Part shown: piece by piece, positions 56,101 through 60,586 of the stretch
How the letters are laid out: each line of letters starts with the position of its first letter
Position numbering within the stretch: the first letter of the stretch is position 1
Assembly (NCBI RefSeq): GCF_033807575.1
Contig: NC_084708.1
Location: forward strand, 2,628,501 to 2,692,500
DNA from: Cydia pomonella
Lineage: Eukaryota > Arthropoda > Insecta > Lepidoptera > Tortricidae
Direction: 5' to 3'
DNA: 64,000 nt
Translations under genes and position numbers: made by a program
The notes under the pieces: generated by a model
Told to the model about the DNA's origin: nothing
What the model saw: only the letters and a program-made list of their open reading frames with translations
The model's database searches: none

Positions 56101-57702
56101 ATATTTATGAAGCAACGGACATCAATATACTACTCTGGACTCACAATATAGACCATTATAAGAGTCCACCCCGGACACCCACCCGTTCCACCAAACTTGA
56201 TAGTGTTGAATACAGTTAGACTTGAAATCTAGCTTTTTTTTATCGGAGCCACCCTTGCCAGCCTTGTGTTTGTAAACGACCTTGATTCGCTCGTACGTTT
56301 AAAACGCACGCGTGGCAATTTATTTACGCAAAGAATACAAAAAATAATATAACATTGAGTTGTTTAAGATATGTTTATGTAGAGAGATTAAAAGTATCTT
56401 AAATGATTTAAGAGGCCCACTGATTATCAGTTCGCCGGACGATATTGCCCTGTCAGTTATTCGCGATTGTCAGGTTTTACGAATAACTGACAGCCCGATA
56501 TTGTCCGGCGAACTGGTCTGTGGGCCCCTTTATAAAAACGTCTTATATTCGATTCTATTTTGAATCAAATTAGATTTCTGGGCGGCTAGGTAAAAAATAT
56601 TTTGTGCAAGTTATTACAACATACTATGTTTTTACTCCTAGGTCTGATGTATGTGTTGCCGCGCTTGCCAGCCGATAATAAGACTTATATCGTGCAGTTA
56701 GAGTCCACTTTGTCTAAAGCGACGCACAGCTACGAGGAGGTGGTTAGTTATTTCAACTCTGATGGCCAGTTCAAGTATTTCAATTTGGAGTTTTTGCCTA
56801 AGGTAAGTGACATGTTTTATATTTCTATGTAGCAATAAGACATACCCTCGTGCCGCCCACTATACATAATTATACCTGAAACTAGTTGTATTTTTAATTT
56901 TTGTTCAAAATTTTACTAGACAATAGAAATGCTACTTTGTTTATTTAAATGAAGGTTGATATTTTATTAGGCGGGTCCACACAGAACGAGCCGCCTCGCG
57001 AGGCAATTGCCGCGCGAGACAGCTAGTCTCGAAGCGTACGCGTGCCTCGGCCGCATTGCCTCGGGCGAGACACGTCTCCGCCGACTGAGCAGCTTCGCGA
57101 GGCAATTTCCTCCCGAGGCGGCTCGTTCTGTGTGAGACCGCCTATTGAAATATTATTAATGCATTAGAGATGCAGCAGTTATGTATAATTCAACCAAATT
57201 AGTACATTTTTTATTTTCTACAAAAATACGAAAGAATTTATTCATCAGACTCTATCGATCCAAGAATAGAACGAAAACATCGAGAGAAAACCAGACTTAG
57301 ACAGAAGCTTAGTGCTCCCTCTGGGTTAGACGGTCTGTGGCTTTCGTAAAAATTAGTGCTTGTGCCGATTTTTTAAATAAAAGTGCCGAGTCGATCCTAA
57401 GCTCCCTAAGTTGGCTGTGACAAATAGCACTAGAAATATTTCTAATTATTTCATTCTTCTTTCAGGTAAAATCCTCGGAACAAGAACTCCGCCAAACCTC
57501 CCTCCTAGTCGTCCCGCTGTTCCTCCTGCTGGCGCTCGCCTACCACCAGCGCGCCAGTCTACTGGCGCACGTCACTGCGCTGGCGAGCCAGCGGCCCGCG
57601 CCTACTCGCCCTACTCGGGCGAGACCCGATGTTCTTGATCATGCCAGTATAGATCAGATTGTGAGTAGTGTTAATGCTGCCGGAAAGAAAAAGAAACAGT
57701 GA
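24780..57702 (+). CDS. NOMO: NOMO, ER translocon protein (nodal modulator)
   Basis: Nineteen coding exons with consistent phases give 1168 residues (human NOMO is about 1220): 24780-24925, 25091-25477, 26005-26164, 26810-27058, 27746-27911, 29346-29507, 30079-30160, 31638-31828, 32732-32910, 33971-34144, 34320-34502, 34897-35080, 35383-35585, 36241-36431, 37885-38025, 53934-54039, 55315-55519, 56642-56802, 57466-57702. NOMO is a type I ER membrane protein which, with Nicalin and TMEM147, forms the back-of-Sec61 complex of the multipass translocon. It was first described as a Nodal signalling modulator. Visible: signal peptide (~1-22), GCGGFVKS, CAPNNGY and PGWSFEP near the N-terminus, a long chain of Ig-like/CNA-B-like beta repeats (about 30-1090), one membrane segment (~1101-1117) and a lysine-rich cytosolic tail (GKKKKQ). 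No frameshift was found. Intron 15 is 15.9 kb and most introns carry transposons. Confidence 0.97.
25091..25477 (+). CDS. NOMO: NOMO exon 2
   Basis: Residues 49-178. It holds ECAPNNGYYFLPLYEKGEY and PPPGWSFEPSEV, the most recognisable NOMO signatures. Donor GTAAGC. Confidence 0.97.
25602..25862 (-). mobile_element. SINE family P in NOMO intron 2
   Basis: Antisense copy: ACAGGTCAGGTCGACCTAGC, CATAGAAAACACCCATGGAT, then ACCATCGGCTTCTTAGGCAG, with tail-side ATAAATAAATAAA at the left. Confidence 0.7.
26005..26164 (+). CDS. NOMO: NOMO exon 3
   Basis: Residues 178-231, ending LLYSKE. The donor GTTTGT (26165) is weak. The stronger GTAAGC four bases later would create a TGA across the junction, so phase supports the weak site. 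Confidence 0.88.
26810..27058 (+). CDS. NOMO: NOMO exon 4
   Basis: Residues 232-314, phase 0 at both ends. It contains YSTTDNNGEFTFGLVPAGEY, a typical beta-repeat signature. Confidence 0.95.
27209..27504 (-). mobile_element. SINE family P in NOMO intron 4
   Basis: Full-length antisense copy from the AT tail (AAATAAATATTATAGGAC) to the head GGCCAAACCGGTCGTC. The box B complement is GGATTTGAACCCGGGACC. Sequence related to family F (GGGGTAGGCCCTCTG) follows at 27530-27545. Confidence 0.75.
27746..27911 (+). CDS. NOMO: NOMO exon 5
   Basis: Residues 315-370, starting VTGFTVMSSVV after a TTTTTTCAG acceptor. It ends in phase 1 at GTAAGT. Confidence 0.95.
28515..28765 (+). repeat. Dispersed repeat related to families A/B
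   Basis: It begins with GGTGCGCGAGTTCGGACTCG and CTTGGCCGGTTT, then GTCCGTCCGTCTGTCTATCT and ACCAGGCTGTATCTCATGAA, resembling the terminus and microsatellite layout of families A and B. Confidence 0.5.
28766..28885. mobile_element. Mariner-like MITE, family H copy 1
   Basis: TA-CAGTCAGCGTTAAATAC at the left and GTATTTGACGCTGACTG-TA at the right, with a palindromic centre (ACCATACTAAATATATGGT). Confidence 0.8.
28910..29261 (-). mobile_element. Family A repeat, internally deleted, in NOMO intron 5
   Basis: Antisense copy from AGGGTTCCGTAGTCAAC to GGCCCGACATGCTCTTGGCC. It is about half the length of the other copies. Confidence 0.75.
29262..29327 (-). repeat. Family B-type terminus abutting NOMO exon 6
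   Basis: GGTACGGAACCCTTCTTGCG, CGAGTCCGACTC and TTGGCCGG followed by a T run, ending 18 bp before the exon 6 acceptor. The same terminus is seen at 16298 and 63310. Confidence 0.7.
29346..29507 (+). CDS. NOMO: NOMO exon 6 (very GC-rich)
   Basis: Residues 370-424 (DQAQFDDVQLSITATG...). The coding sequence is strikingly GC- and CpG-rich next to AT-rich introns. Its acceptor lies only 18 bp after the edge of a transposon copy, and the T run upstream belongs to that element. Confidence 0.92.
30079..30160 (+). CDS. NOMO: NOMO exon 7
   Basis: At 82 bp this is the shortest exon, residues 424-451 (KWCTFLPPGVYTARVDV). It joins phase 1 to phase 2. Confidence 0.92.
30361..30892 (-). mobile_element. 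SINE family P in NOMO intron 7, interrupted by a hAT MITE
   Basis: The antisense SINE body (30361-30623) resumes at 30869-30892 (CACTAGGCCAAACCGGTCGT) after a 245-bp insertion. Confidence 0.8.
30616..30876. mobile_element. hAT-type MITE with an 8-bp target duplication
   Basis: The element 30624-30868 has perfect 13-bp inverted ends CAGGGGTTCCCAA and TTGGGAACCCCTG. The 8-bp CACTAGGC is duplicated exactly on both sides (30616-30623 and 30869-30876), the hAT hallmark. The GC-rich interior lacks a transposase. Confidence 0.93.
31085..31240 (+). repeat. Unclassified dispersed repeat in intron 7
   Basis: TTCTTCTTCTTCCTAGCTTT, ATCCCATTTACTTGGGGTCT and GGCGTCGCCAGGCATATCTG look like a repeat common in insect genomes. 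The family is not established. Confidence 0.35.
31638..31828 (+). CDS. NOMO: NOMO exon 8
   Basis: Residues 451-515, including SDITFSQLKALVSGAVRC. GC-rich third positions. Donor GTTTGT. Confidence 0.93.
32110..32252 (+). mobile_element. LINE 3' end in NOMO intron 8
   Basis: AAAGGCCGGCAACGCACTTA, GTCCATGGGCGGCGGTAATC and CCATCAGGTGATCCGTCTGC lead into a poly-A tail. The same 3' end occurs at 48740-48870 and 50770-50885. Confidence 0.7.
32547..32684. mobile_element. Foldback MITE, family D copy 1
   Basis: TAGCTGGGTCCACACAGAGC at the left is inverted at the right (GCTCTGTGTGGACCCGGCTA). CCGGTTTGTGCGTGAGGCAA is internal. Other copies are at 56968-57144 and 57821-57925. Confidence 0.85.
32732..32910 (+). 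CDS. NOMO: NOMO exon 9
   Basis: Residues 515-574, with YTFKDVLPGSVELSVPS and TVPDFVQTGHVLRATSSH, matching the family's FDNVLPG and FRQTGYMLRCSLSH regions. A partial copy follows in the intron. Confidence 0.95.
32966..33056 (+). repeat. Decayed partial copy of NOMO exon 9
   Basis: GTCCACGACATGGTTGTCAC and CAGGAGATAGCTACCGTACC closely match exon 9 (from about 32815), roughly 148 bp downstream of the original and in the same orientation. It reads VHDMVVTQEIATVPDIVED against VHNIVVTQETATVPDFVQT, but has no splice sites. Confidence 0.85.
33595..33950 (+). repeat. Tandem repeat with palindromes in NOMO intron 9
   Basis: The phrase AATTATGTCACTTATTCATA...AAGTTGCATAGATGAG recurs three times. Units include CACAATGTACTATATCGG and the perfect palindrome AGCTAAAACTCCTAAGGAGT (extended to about 36 bp at 33675-33710). 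Confidence 0.75.
33971..34144 (+). CDS. NOMO: NOMO exon 10
   Basis: Residues 575-632, phase 0, with RVYTLTPRGCHQVN matching the family motif YKVTPRSCHRF. Confidence 0.95.
34320..34502 (+). CDS. NOMO: NOMO exon 11
   Basis: Residues 633-693, phase 0 (INFIAVAHSVVLRVTS...). Donor GTAAGT. It lacks the long charged linker seen in vertebrate NOMO. Confidence 0.93.
34610..34735 (+). repeat. Repeat with AGCGCCATCTAGTGAC motif, intron 11
   Basis: AGCGCGATGTAAGATTAGCG and AACAGCGCCATCTAGTGAC are shared with 35155-35235 in intron 12, so exon 12 is bracketed by direct copies. Confidence 0.65.
34897..35080 (+). CDS. NOMO: NOMO exon 12
   Basis: Residues 694-755, with STLLFNPSEPQQVIGSSDC matching the family's ELLFYPPSMEAVVSGESC. 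The introns on either side carry copies of one repeat. Confidence 0.95.
35155..35235 (+). repeat. Repeat with AGCGCCATCTAGTGAC motif, intron 12
   Basis: Direct counterpart of the copy at 34610-34735. Confidence 0.65.
35383..35585 (+). CDS. NOMO: NOMO exon 13
   Basis: Residues 755-822, including GPLDASKQYAIACAKESYVF. Very GC-rich at third positions. Its 3' end and donor are duplicated downstream. Confidence 0.95.
35679..35761 (+). repeat. Copy of the NOMO exon 13 3' end plus donor and intron start
   Basis: Offset 129 bp from the original (35550-35632). The exon-like part (35679-35714) reads ELIDDADGKSLQ against ELLDDADGKPLQ and is followed by a GTATGT donor. The intronic part is almost unchanged. 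Confidence 0.92.
35763..35905 (+). repeat. Family K repeat, copy 1
   Basis: ATCTGATCATGGAGACAGGA and GTGATAAAACAACATACACT, then TACAGTCAGCGATAAAATAC. Collinear with 36505-36765 and 53171-53610. Confidence 0.65.
36241..36431 (+). CDS. NOMO: NOMO exon 14
   Basis: Residues 823-886, with LAPAEYYAKPLMKEYKFSPP matching the family's LSPGQYYFKPMMKEFRFEP. Ends in phase 2. Confidence 0.96.
36505..36765 (+). repeat. Family K repeat, copy 2
   Basis: It contains AATATTATGGTACCATC, an unfilled version of the site that carries a MITE in copy 3. Confidence 0.7.
36841..37827. mobile_element. TIR element carrying a SINE
   Basis: TAGGGTGACCAGAT at the left is inverted at the right end (ATCTGGTCACCTTA). The interior is AT-rich and interrupted by the SINE at 36901-37215. 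Confidence 0.6.
36901..37215 (+). mobile_element. tRNA-derived SINE with a 13-bp target duplication
   Basis: Box A (GGTGGCCGAGTGGATATG) and box B (GGGTTCAAATCC) head a lepidopteran SINE body (GAGGAAACCTGCATACATC, GGCCTGTGCCCAGCAGTGAG) with an (ATT)n tail. TAGTAATTTGGCG is repeated exactly on both sides (36888-36900 and 37216-37228). Confidence 0.92.
37885..38025 (+). CDS. NOMO: NOMO exon 15
   Basis: Residues 886-933. GC-rich. A family A transposon begins about 8 bp after its donor, and the following intron is 15.9 kb. Confidence 0.92.
38033..38718 (-). mobile_element. Family A repeat at the start of NOMO intron 15
   Basis: Full-length antisense copy with a (GTCT)n tract at 38085-38113. It begins about 8 bp after the exon 15 donor. 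Confidence 0.8.
38719..39170 (-). pseudogene. LINE ORF2 C-terminus and 3' end
   Basis: Minus strand, 38777-39136 encodes about 119 residues including LEHRRKVACLTVFYRIHFGE, CAEELHNLIPP and TAKQWNALPESVFP. This is the C-terminal signature of a common lepidopteran LINE (Jockey/CR1-like). The adjoining 38719-38776 is its 3' UTR ending in a poly-A tract (T run at the left). Confidence 0.8.
39755..40018 (+). mobile_element. SINE family P, diverged copy
   Basis: CAGTGACCCTGCCCATGAAG, GGTTTAAATCCCGGTAAAGG and the tail phrase TATTTATTTATCTATATACG. Confidence 0.65.
40020..40700 (+). repeat. Family N dispersed repeat
   Basis: GGGCAATTTGTCCCATGGAT and TATACTGTTGAGACATATCT recur inverted at 53030-53170, and a related block lies around 40560-40690. 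Non-coding. Confidence 0.55.
40700..41545. other. Intron 15 sequence, nothing recognised
   Basis: AT-rich, with no supported gene or repeat. Confidence 0.5.
41551..42028 (-). repeat. Tandem duplication with antisense gene-like 3' end
   Basis: A ~205-bp block starting AATAAAAACTTTTGAATACA occurs at 41551 and again 268 bp later. Read on the minus strand, each copy ends a short open frame (DWRNNHAFPYLDLDAPIHQC then stop) followed by an AATAAA-type signal. Origin unknown. Confidence 0.7.
42026..42163. mobile_element. Family M MITE, copy 3
   Basis: CGCTAGCTGGCGCGGACGCG at the left pairs with CGCGCCAGCTAGCAAACGCC at the right. Confidence 0.65.
42295..43088. mobile_element. Family M MITE split by another element
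   Basis: The left part AGGGCGTCCGCAACGTCGCG (42295-42336) and the right part from 42980 to 43088 (ending CCAGCTAGCAAACGCCCT) belong to one family M element, interrupted by the Harbinger-like MITE. Confidence 0.7.
42337..42979. mobile_element. PIF/Harbinger-like MITE with 45-bp TIRs and TTA duplication
   Basis: A perfect 45-bp inverted terminal repeat starts GAGCTCGTTCCCACTATGTC. The element is 42340-42976, and TTA is duplicated at 42337-42339 and 42977-42979. The interior has further GTCGGATGTCGGAT repeats but no transposase. Confidence 0.88.
43737..43997. mobile_element. Foldback MITE, family S copy 3
   Basis: TGAGGACGGGCCTTACGGGC and GGTCGGTCCTTAGATATATG form the ends. The interior is close to the other two copies. 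Confidence 0.75.
44294..44432. mobile_element. Mariner-like MITE, family I copy 1
   Basis: TA-CAGTCACCATCATATATAT at the left and ATATATCTGATGGCGACTG-TA at the right. Confidence 0.8.
44578..44939 (-). pseudogene. RTE-type LINE 3' fragment with a 13-bp target duplication
   Basis: The minus strand gives RAARLR, QMGEDRAAWRAY and SVSEAK-like/KIHFGSLRH-type ends across broken frames, the RTE C-terminus. ATGTTTATAAATA flanks it on both sides (44565-44577 and 44940-44952). A short ACTT tail lies at the 3' end. Confidence 0.75.
45000..45860. other. Intron 15 sequence, nothing recognised
   Basis: AT-rich, no supported structure. Confidence 0.5.
45862..46180 (+). repeat. Outlying unit of the ~235-bp repeat family
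   Basis: CAATTCCTCATGGAACCCAT, AGTTCCACTTCTTCAAATAG and GATTTGGGGAGTTCCCTTAA match the array at 47.3-51.2 kb. Confidence 0.7.
46618..46875 (+). mobile_element. SINE family P
   Basis: Head GACCGGTTTGGCCTAGTGGG, box B GAGTTTGAATCGCGTAAGG, tail TATTTATTTATTTATTA. Confidence 0.75.
48515..48870 (+). pseudogene. LINE ORF2 C-terminus and 3' end inside the array, copy 1
   Basis: SSEELFRLISAASFRHRFTL, DGWQSSTVNFSRNFLPHTAK, then stop and a 3' UTR (GTCCATGGCCAGCGGTAATT, CCATCAGTTGATTCGTCTGC) with an A-rich tail. Same LINE type as 32110-32252. Confidence 0.8.
50525..50885 (+). pseudogene. LINE ORF2 C-terminus and 3' end inside the array, copy 2
   Basis: Collinear with copy 1 about 2 kb downstream (DGWQSSTVHFSRNFLPHTAK) and set between the same array units, so it was copied with the array. 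Confidence 0.8.
51395..51642 (-). mobile_element. SINE family P
   Basis: Antisense copy: tail AATAAATAAATATTATAGGG, body CATAGAAAACATCCATGACT, head AGGCCAAACCGGTCGTG. Confidence 0.75.
51645..53029. other. Intron 15 sequence, mostly unrecognised
   Basis: AT-rich; 52680-52960 has low-level similarity to the family N neighbourhood at 40.4-40.9 kb. Confidence 0.45.
53030..53170 (-). repeat. Family N repeat, inverted copy
   Basis: CAACAGTATACATCCATGGG and GTGCCATACAATAAAATAAT are the reverse complement of 40020-40160. Confidence 0.65.
53171..53610 (+). repeat. Family K repeat, copy 3, carrying a MITE and a hairpin
   Basis: Flanks match 36505-36765. The family H MITE (53259-53381) interrupts it. 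At 53402-53453 the phrase GATGGAGACAGGAGGTGACC is followed by its exact inverse, a 22-bp-arm hairpin absent from copy 2. Confidence 0.8.
53257..53383. mobile_element. Mariner-like MITE, family H copy 2, TA duplication confirmed by an empty site
   Basis: The element 53259-53381 starts CAGTCAGCGTCAAATACTTT and ends AATATTTGACGCTGACTG. Family K copy 2 shows the empty site ATGG-TA-CCATC, here duplicated to TA on each side. Confidence 0.93.
53934..54039 (+). CDS. NOMO: NOMO exon 16
   Basis: Residues 933-968, with IRGLLPGCVYSLQLKD matching the family's LRGLLPGCVYHVQLK. The donor GTTAGT restores phase 0. Confidence 0.96.
54130..54790 (-). pseudogene. RTE-type LINE ORF fragment in NOMO intron 16
   Basis: Minus strand: KSEYLHIKRYKNTR and DKFRYLGCTVTREE (about 54780-54630), then RRILRKILGPVRREDG, LRKNVEIEGL and KADRLHWLGQHTW, then WRVLVSEANIHFGSLRH at the end. 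Frames shift at least twice, so it is dead. It lies just after NOMO exon 16, in antisense. Confidence 0.85.
54991..55218. mobile_element. hAT-type foldback MITE with an 8-bp target duplication
   Basis: The element 54999-55210 has ends CAAAGGCGTCGCC and GGCGACGCCCTTG. ATAAGCGG is duplicated exactly (54991-54998, 55211-55218). An inner hairpin pairs CCGCTAATAATCGTTTGTCC with its inverse. Confidence 0.88.
55315..55519 (+). CDS. NOMO: NOMO exon 17
   Basis: Residues 969-1037, starting VKNNQDITDVQLIAIQPQQ. Donor GTATGG. Two partial copies follow downstream, and the frame stays open into the first. Confidence 0.95.
55585..55770 (+). repeat. In-frame partial copy of NOMO exon 17 (copy 2)
   Basis: The part matching exon 17 from about NVLVYTPN to its end lies 213 bp downstream (207 after a 6-bp deletion), followed by a GTATTT donor in the same phase and by copied intron sequence (GGAGACTCTTCATCACTGTC). 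The frame is open from exon 17 right through. Differences from exon 17 are largely synonymous. No clear acceptor. Confidence 0.93.
55833..56105 (+). mobile_element. SINE family P between exon 17 copies
   Basis: Head GACCAGTTTGGCCAAGTGGG, box B CGGGTTCAAATCCTGG, tail TATTTATTTATTTATAT. It separates copies 2 and 3 of NOMO exon 17. Confidence 0.8.
56108..56232 (+). repeat. Decayed third copy of NOMO exon 17
   Basis: ACGGACATCAATATACTACT, ATAGACCATTATAAGAGTCC and CCACCAAACTTGATAGTGTT match exon 17, with deletions and a broken frame. A SINE separates it from copy 2. Confidence 0.88.
56403..56528. mobile_element. Foldback element in NOMO intron 17
   Basis: AGAGGCCCACTGATTATCAG and AGTTCGCCGGACGATATTGC pair with the inverted GATATTGTCCGGCGAACTGG and TCTGTGGGCCCCTT. 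A small ORF here is an artefact. Confidence 0.7.
56642..56802 (+). CDS. NOMO: NOMO exon 18
   Basis: Residues 1037-1090, with YIVQLESTLSKATHSYEEVV matching the family's YVVLLDSTLPRSQYDY. Donor GTAAGT. Confidence 0.95.
56968..57144. mobile_element. Foldback MITE, family D copy 2
   Basis: TAGGCGGGTCCACACAGAAC and the inverse ending TGTGAGACCGCCTA, with CpG-rich CGAGGCAATT motifs inside. Confidence 0.85.
57466..57702 (+). CDS. NOMO: NOMO exon 19 (terminal)
   Basis: Residues 1091-1168 and TGA. It holds the transmembrane segment TSLLVVPLFLLLALAYH and the basic tail ending AAGKKKKQ. Confidence 0.95.
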   Translation, partial: VKSSEQELRQTSLLVVPLFLLLALAYHQRASLLAHVTALASQRPAPTRPTRARPDVLDHASIDQIVSSVNAAGKKKKQ

Positions 57703-57820
57703 GAATTTTATTTATGTATTTTTTTTTTCTATTGTGAAATTTTCCCCTTTCATTTTTCCCCTATTATCCATTTCCTGACTGTTGTAATGGAGTAATGGCG
57801 TAGGTTATGTGATAGCTCAT

Positions 57821-57925
57821 TAGGTGAGGCAATTTCGCGCCGTCTCGGCCGAGGCACGTCTACACTGGCCGTTTTGCGCGCGAGGAAATTGCCTCGCGCG
57901 TATACTCGCTGTGTGGACCCGCCTA
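57821..57925. mobile_element. Foldback MITE, family D copy 3, left-truncated
   Basis: The right end CGCTGTGTGGACCCGCCTA is intact. It lies about 120 bp after the NOMO stop, probably within its 3' UTR. Confidence 0.75.
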
Positions 57926-58088
57926 TTCTGTTGTTTCATCTATTTTTCGTATTTTGCGCTTCTTTACATGACGAGTTTTTTTTTAACTACGTCATCATTT
58001 CTAGTAGTATACGTTAAGTCAAAGTTTGTCGGTTTAAGTTCTCTGTGAAATATATTAGAAAACATAACAGTTAACTCTTGTATGTACC

Positions 58089-58180
58089 CTGGCGAGGCAA
58101 CGGCCCGCGTCTTTTCGGCCTACTAGAGCGAGGCCCGATATACTTGATCATGTTTTAGTATAGATCAGATTTTAGTTTAA
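58089..58180 (+). repeat. Decayed partial copy of NOMO exon 19
   Basis: TGGCGAGGCAACGGCCCGCG and ATACTTGATCATG...TATAGATCAGATT match exon 19 (57581-57663) at an offset near 509 bp in the same orientation. It lies after the stop, probably in the 3' UTR, and is not open. Confidence 0.88.
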
Positions 58181-58641
58181 AGAGGGAAAAAATTTTAGTC
58201 TATGAAATTCTATTTCGGGAGAAAACGGTTTCCACTAACTAAATCTTAACAAATCACTTTGATTTTGATGTCCATCGTTTCAGCATAATATATTCTAGGT
58301 TAAAAGATATCGCTTAAAAAAAATGTTTTGTTTGTTTAGCAAATTTTGAAAAAAAGAAAAACCTATAAACTTAGTTCATCATTGTGTCTATAACATACAA
58401 AAACTCACTGAGAATGGAAAATATTTAGAAGTAGGAAAACGTTTTGTCTTATTGTATGGACTACCACGTTCTTCCCTCTTAACGCTGCTGGGAAAAAGAA
58501 GAGACAGAGCGTTTTGACGTATCTCATGAAAATCTCCCCTCTTTCTTTCTTGAAGATAAGTTCAACTACAGTAGAAAATATATCGATTTCAATCTGTCGT
58601 AAGTAAAACTTAAATTTGTCTGTTAGCGCGGCGTGTGACGG

Positions 58642-58777
58642 TACAGACACGTCTGAAAACATCGTCACGATCGAAGTGCCAAAAATATGTATACACGACT
58701 TTATGGGCCTTATATTAGGGTAGTGTATACATATTTTTGACACTTTGTCCGTATCGATATTTTCAGAAGTGACCGTA
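58642..58777. mobile_element. Mariner-like MITE, family J copy 1
   Basis: TA-CAGACACGTCTGAAAACAT and ATATTTTCAGAAGTGACCG-TA, with ATGTATACAC inverted inside. A fragment of the same family is at 8110-8150. Confidence 0.7.
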
Positions 58778-58793
58778 CATATTTTGCGTTCTA

Positions 58794-58799
58794 AATAAA
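58794..58799 (+). terminator. Possible NOMO polyadenylation signal
   Basis: First clear AATAAA after the NOMO stop, about 1.1 kb downstream. Usage is unproven; another is at 58972. Confidence 0.3.
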
Positions 58800-58982
58800 T
58801 TATTTATATGTTATGGAAAACTAAAGCATTCCTCTTTATAGAAATGATGTCGTTGCATGAAATCACTCAATATAATATGATTTTTTTCCGTTACCAAAAT
58901 AACATGTGGTATTAGGATTTTATAACTTATAAATATAAGCAAAGAGAATTTAAAATGGAGGTGTATTGTCAAATAAAACTTT

Positions 58983-59318
58983 GTAGCGACGTAAATTTAC
59001 TGCCGTCTTTCGACATATCATTAAAACTTAGAACGCCATTTGACTTTGATCCTTATTCTTTCAGTGATATGTGTTAAATTTGTTAAATATCAAAAAGTGG
59101 CGCCATCTAATAGATCAAAGGCCAAAGGTATATCAGCATCGTTTCGAGAGATGGCGCCATAATCTTTAGGTAGTACCCGGTAAGATGGCGCCACTTTTTG
59201 ATATTTAACAAATTGAATACATATCAGTGAAAGTATACGGATCAAAGTCAAATGGCGTTCTAAAAGATTTAATTATGTGTCGAAAGATGACAGTAAATTG
59301 ATGTCGCTATAAAGTTAT
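58983..59318. mobile_element. Foldback element, family G full copy
   Basis: The arms pair around TTTACTGCCGTCTTTCGACA and CGCCATTTGACTTTGATCC with their inverse near 59230-59310, and AAAAAGTGGCGCCATCT is inverted at the centre. Fragments are at 183-416 and 15655-15845. Confidence 0.8.
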
Positions 59319-59630
59319 CTTTGGCAATCCTCTACTTATTTGAAATTCTCTTTGATATAAGCTAGTATTAAAATAGCATGGAAAGACTTGAACGTTTTAC
59401 AATGTACTTTCTCAAATATTAATTAATTTAAATTTCTTTAAAATGGTGAATGAATGAATTCAACAATTTTTAACGTTATAATGTTGTTTTAATTTATGTA
59501 GATGCATTTATGTTCTTGTTCTGGTTGTGTGTTGTTTATAATATATGTCAAATAAAATGGACAGTTGAGGTAATAAACGAAGTTTTATTTCGTAATCTAC
59601 CAATAAATAACGTACTAATATACAGTCACT

Positions 59631-59730
59631 TCTGAAAATATCGATACGAACAAAGTTCCAAAATTATGTATACACGAGCTTATTGCCCATATATTAAAGG
59701 TGTATACATATTTTTTCAGACGTGGCCGTA
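59631..59730. mobile_element. Mariner-like MITE, family J copy 2
   Basis: TA-CAGTCACTTCTGAAAATAT at the left, TTTCAGACGTGGCCG-TA at the right. Confidence 0.7.
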
Positions 59731-59948
59731 CAATGTAACTTTTACTCTTAATCTGTATTAGATTTATTAACAATGTATTTCAAATTCATTCTCACTACCC
59801 AGAGGCCTAAAAATGAGTCCTCCGTTCTATGACATTTCAAATATTTTCAGACAAATTTGGCTTGGTAAATATTGATATTTGGGCAGATAGGGGACTGACT
59901 ACCTATATGTATAGACCGCGGGCCAGGAGCATATGGCGTCAGTCATCT

Positions 59949-60334
59949 CATCGCCTCCCGGCTGATACTTCGTCAGATGATGGTTTAGACGGTTTTAAAT
60001 ATAAAAAAACCGTCAGCCGGTATCGCGTATCGCGGTGGAAAGACCGTCAGCTGTAAAATGAACATGTAAAAAAAACGCGCTCACTTTATGTTCGCAAAGT
60101 ATGCGTCATGTGTAAATTGCGTAATCCGTTTATGGCGTTTCAGGTGTTTCTCCTGATGAAATGCTGCATGCCGTTTCAATATTTGTTATTGCTATCATAA
60201 GGTAAAGAGCTTATTTTTTACATGTTAATGTGACCAGCTGACGTTCGTCCCACCGCGATATAAACGGCTGACGATTTTTTAAATTAACAATACCATCTGA
60301 ACTATCATGACAAAGTATCAAACGGGAGGCGATG
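59949..60334. mobile_element. Foldback element with CATCGCCTCCCG ends
   Basis: CATCGCCTCCCG...GATACTT at the left is inverted at the right (AAGTATCAAACGGGAGGCGATG). AAAACCGTCAGCCGGTATCG and ACATGTAAAAAA also pair with the other arm. Confidence 0.75.
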
Positions 60335-60466
60335 AAAATAGTTGTACGTGTTTCGGTGGCTGCGTTTCCTCAATCCACCAACGGAGCGGCAGCTGACGTC
60401 CACGAGGGTCCATCATACATAGCCGTTAACCACTATCGTCCGGGAGGCGATTGGTCATGGAAACCT

Positions 60467-60552
60467 GAGGGCCTACCGCGAACCACACACTTACGTACGA
60501 ATTTACAAGTGCGACAGAGAGGCAACACGTCGAACGTGGTTCGCGGTAGCCC
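60467..60552. mobile_element. Hairpin MITE, family F copy 3, deleted in one arm
   Basis: GAGGGCCTACCGCGAACCAC is followed directly by ACTTACGTACGAATTTACAA, so about 25 bp of the left arm is missing compared with 1413-1523. It ends about 35 bp from the stop codon of the minus-strand gene. Confidence 0.75.
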
Positions 60553-60586
60553 CTGTGTTCTCGCGGTGTAATAGTACTAGTTTTTC

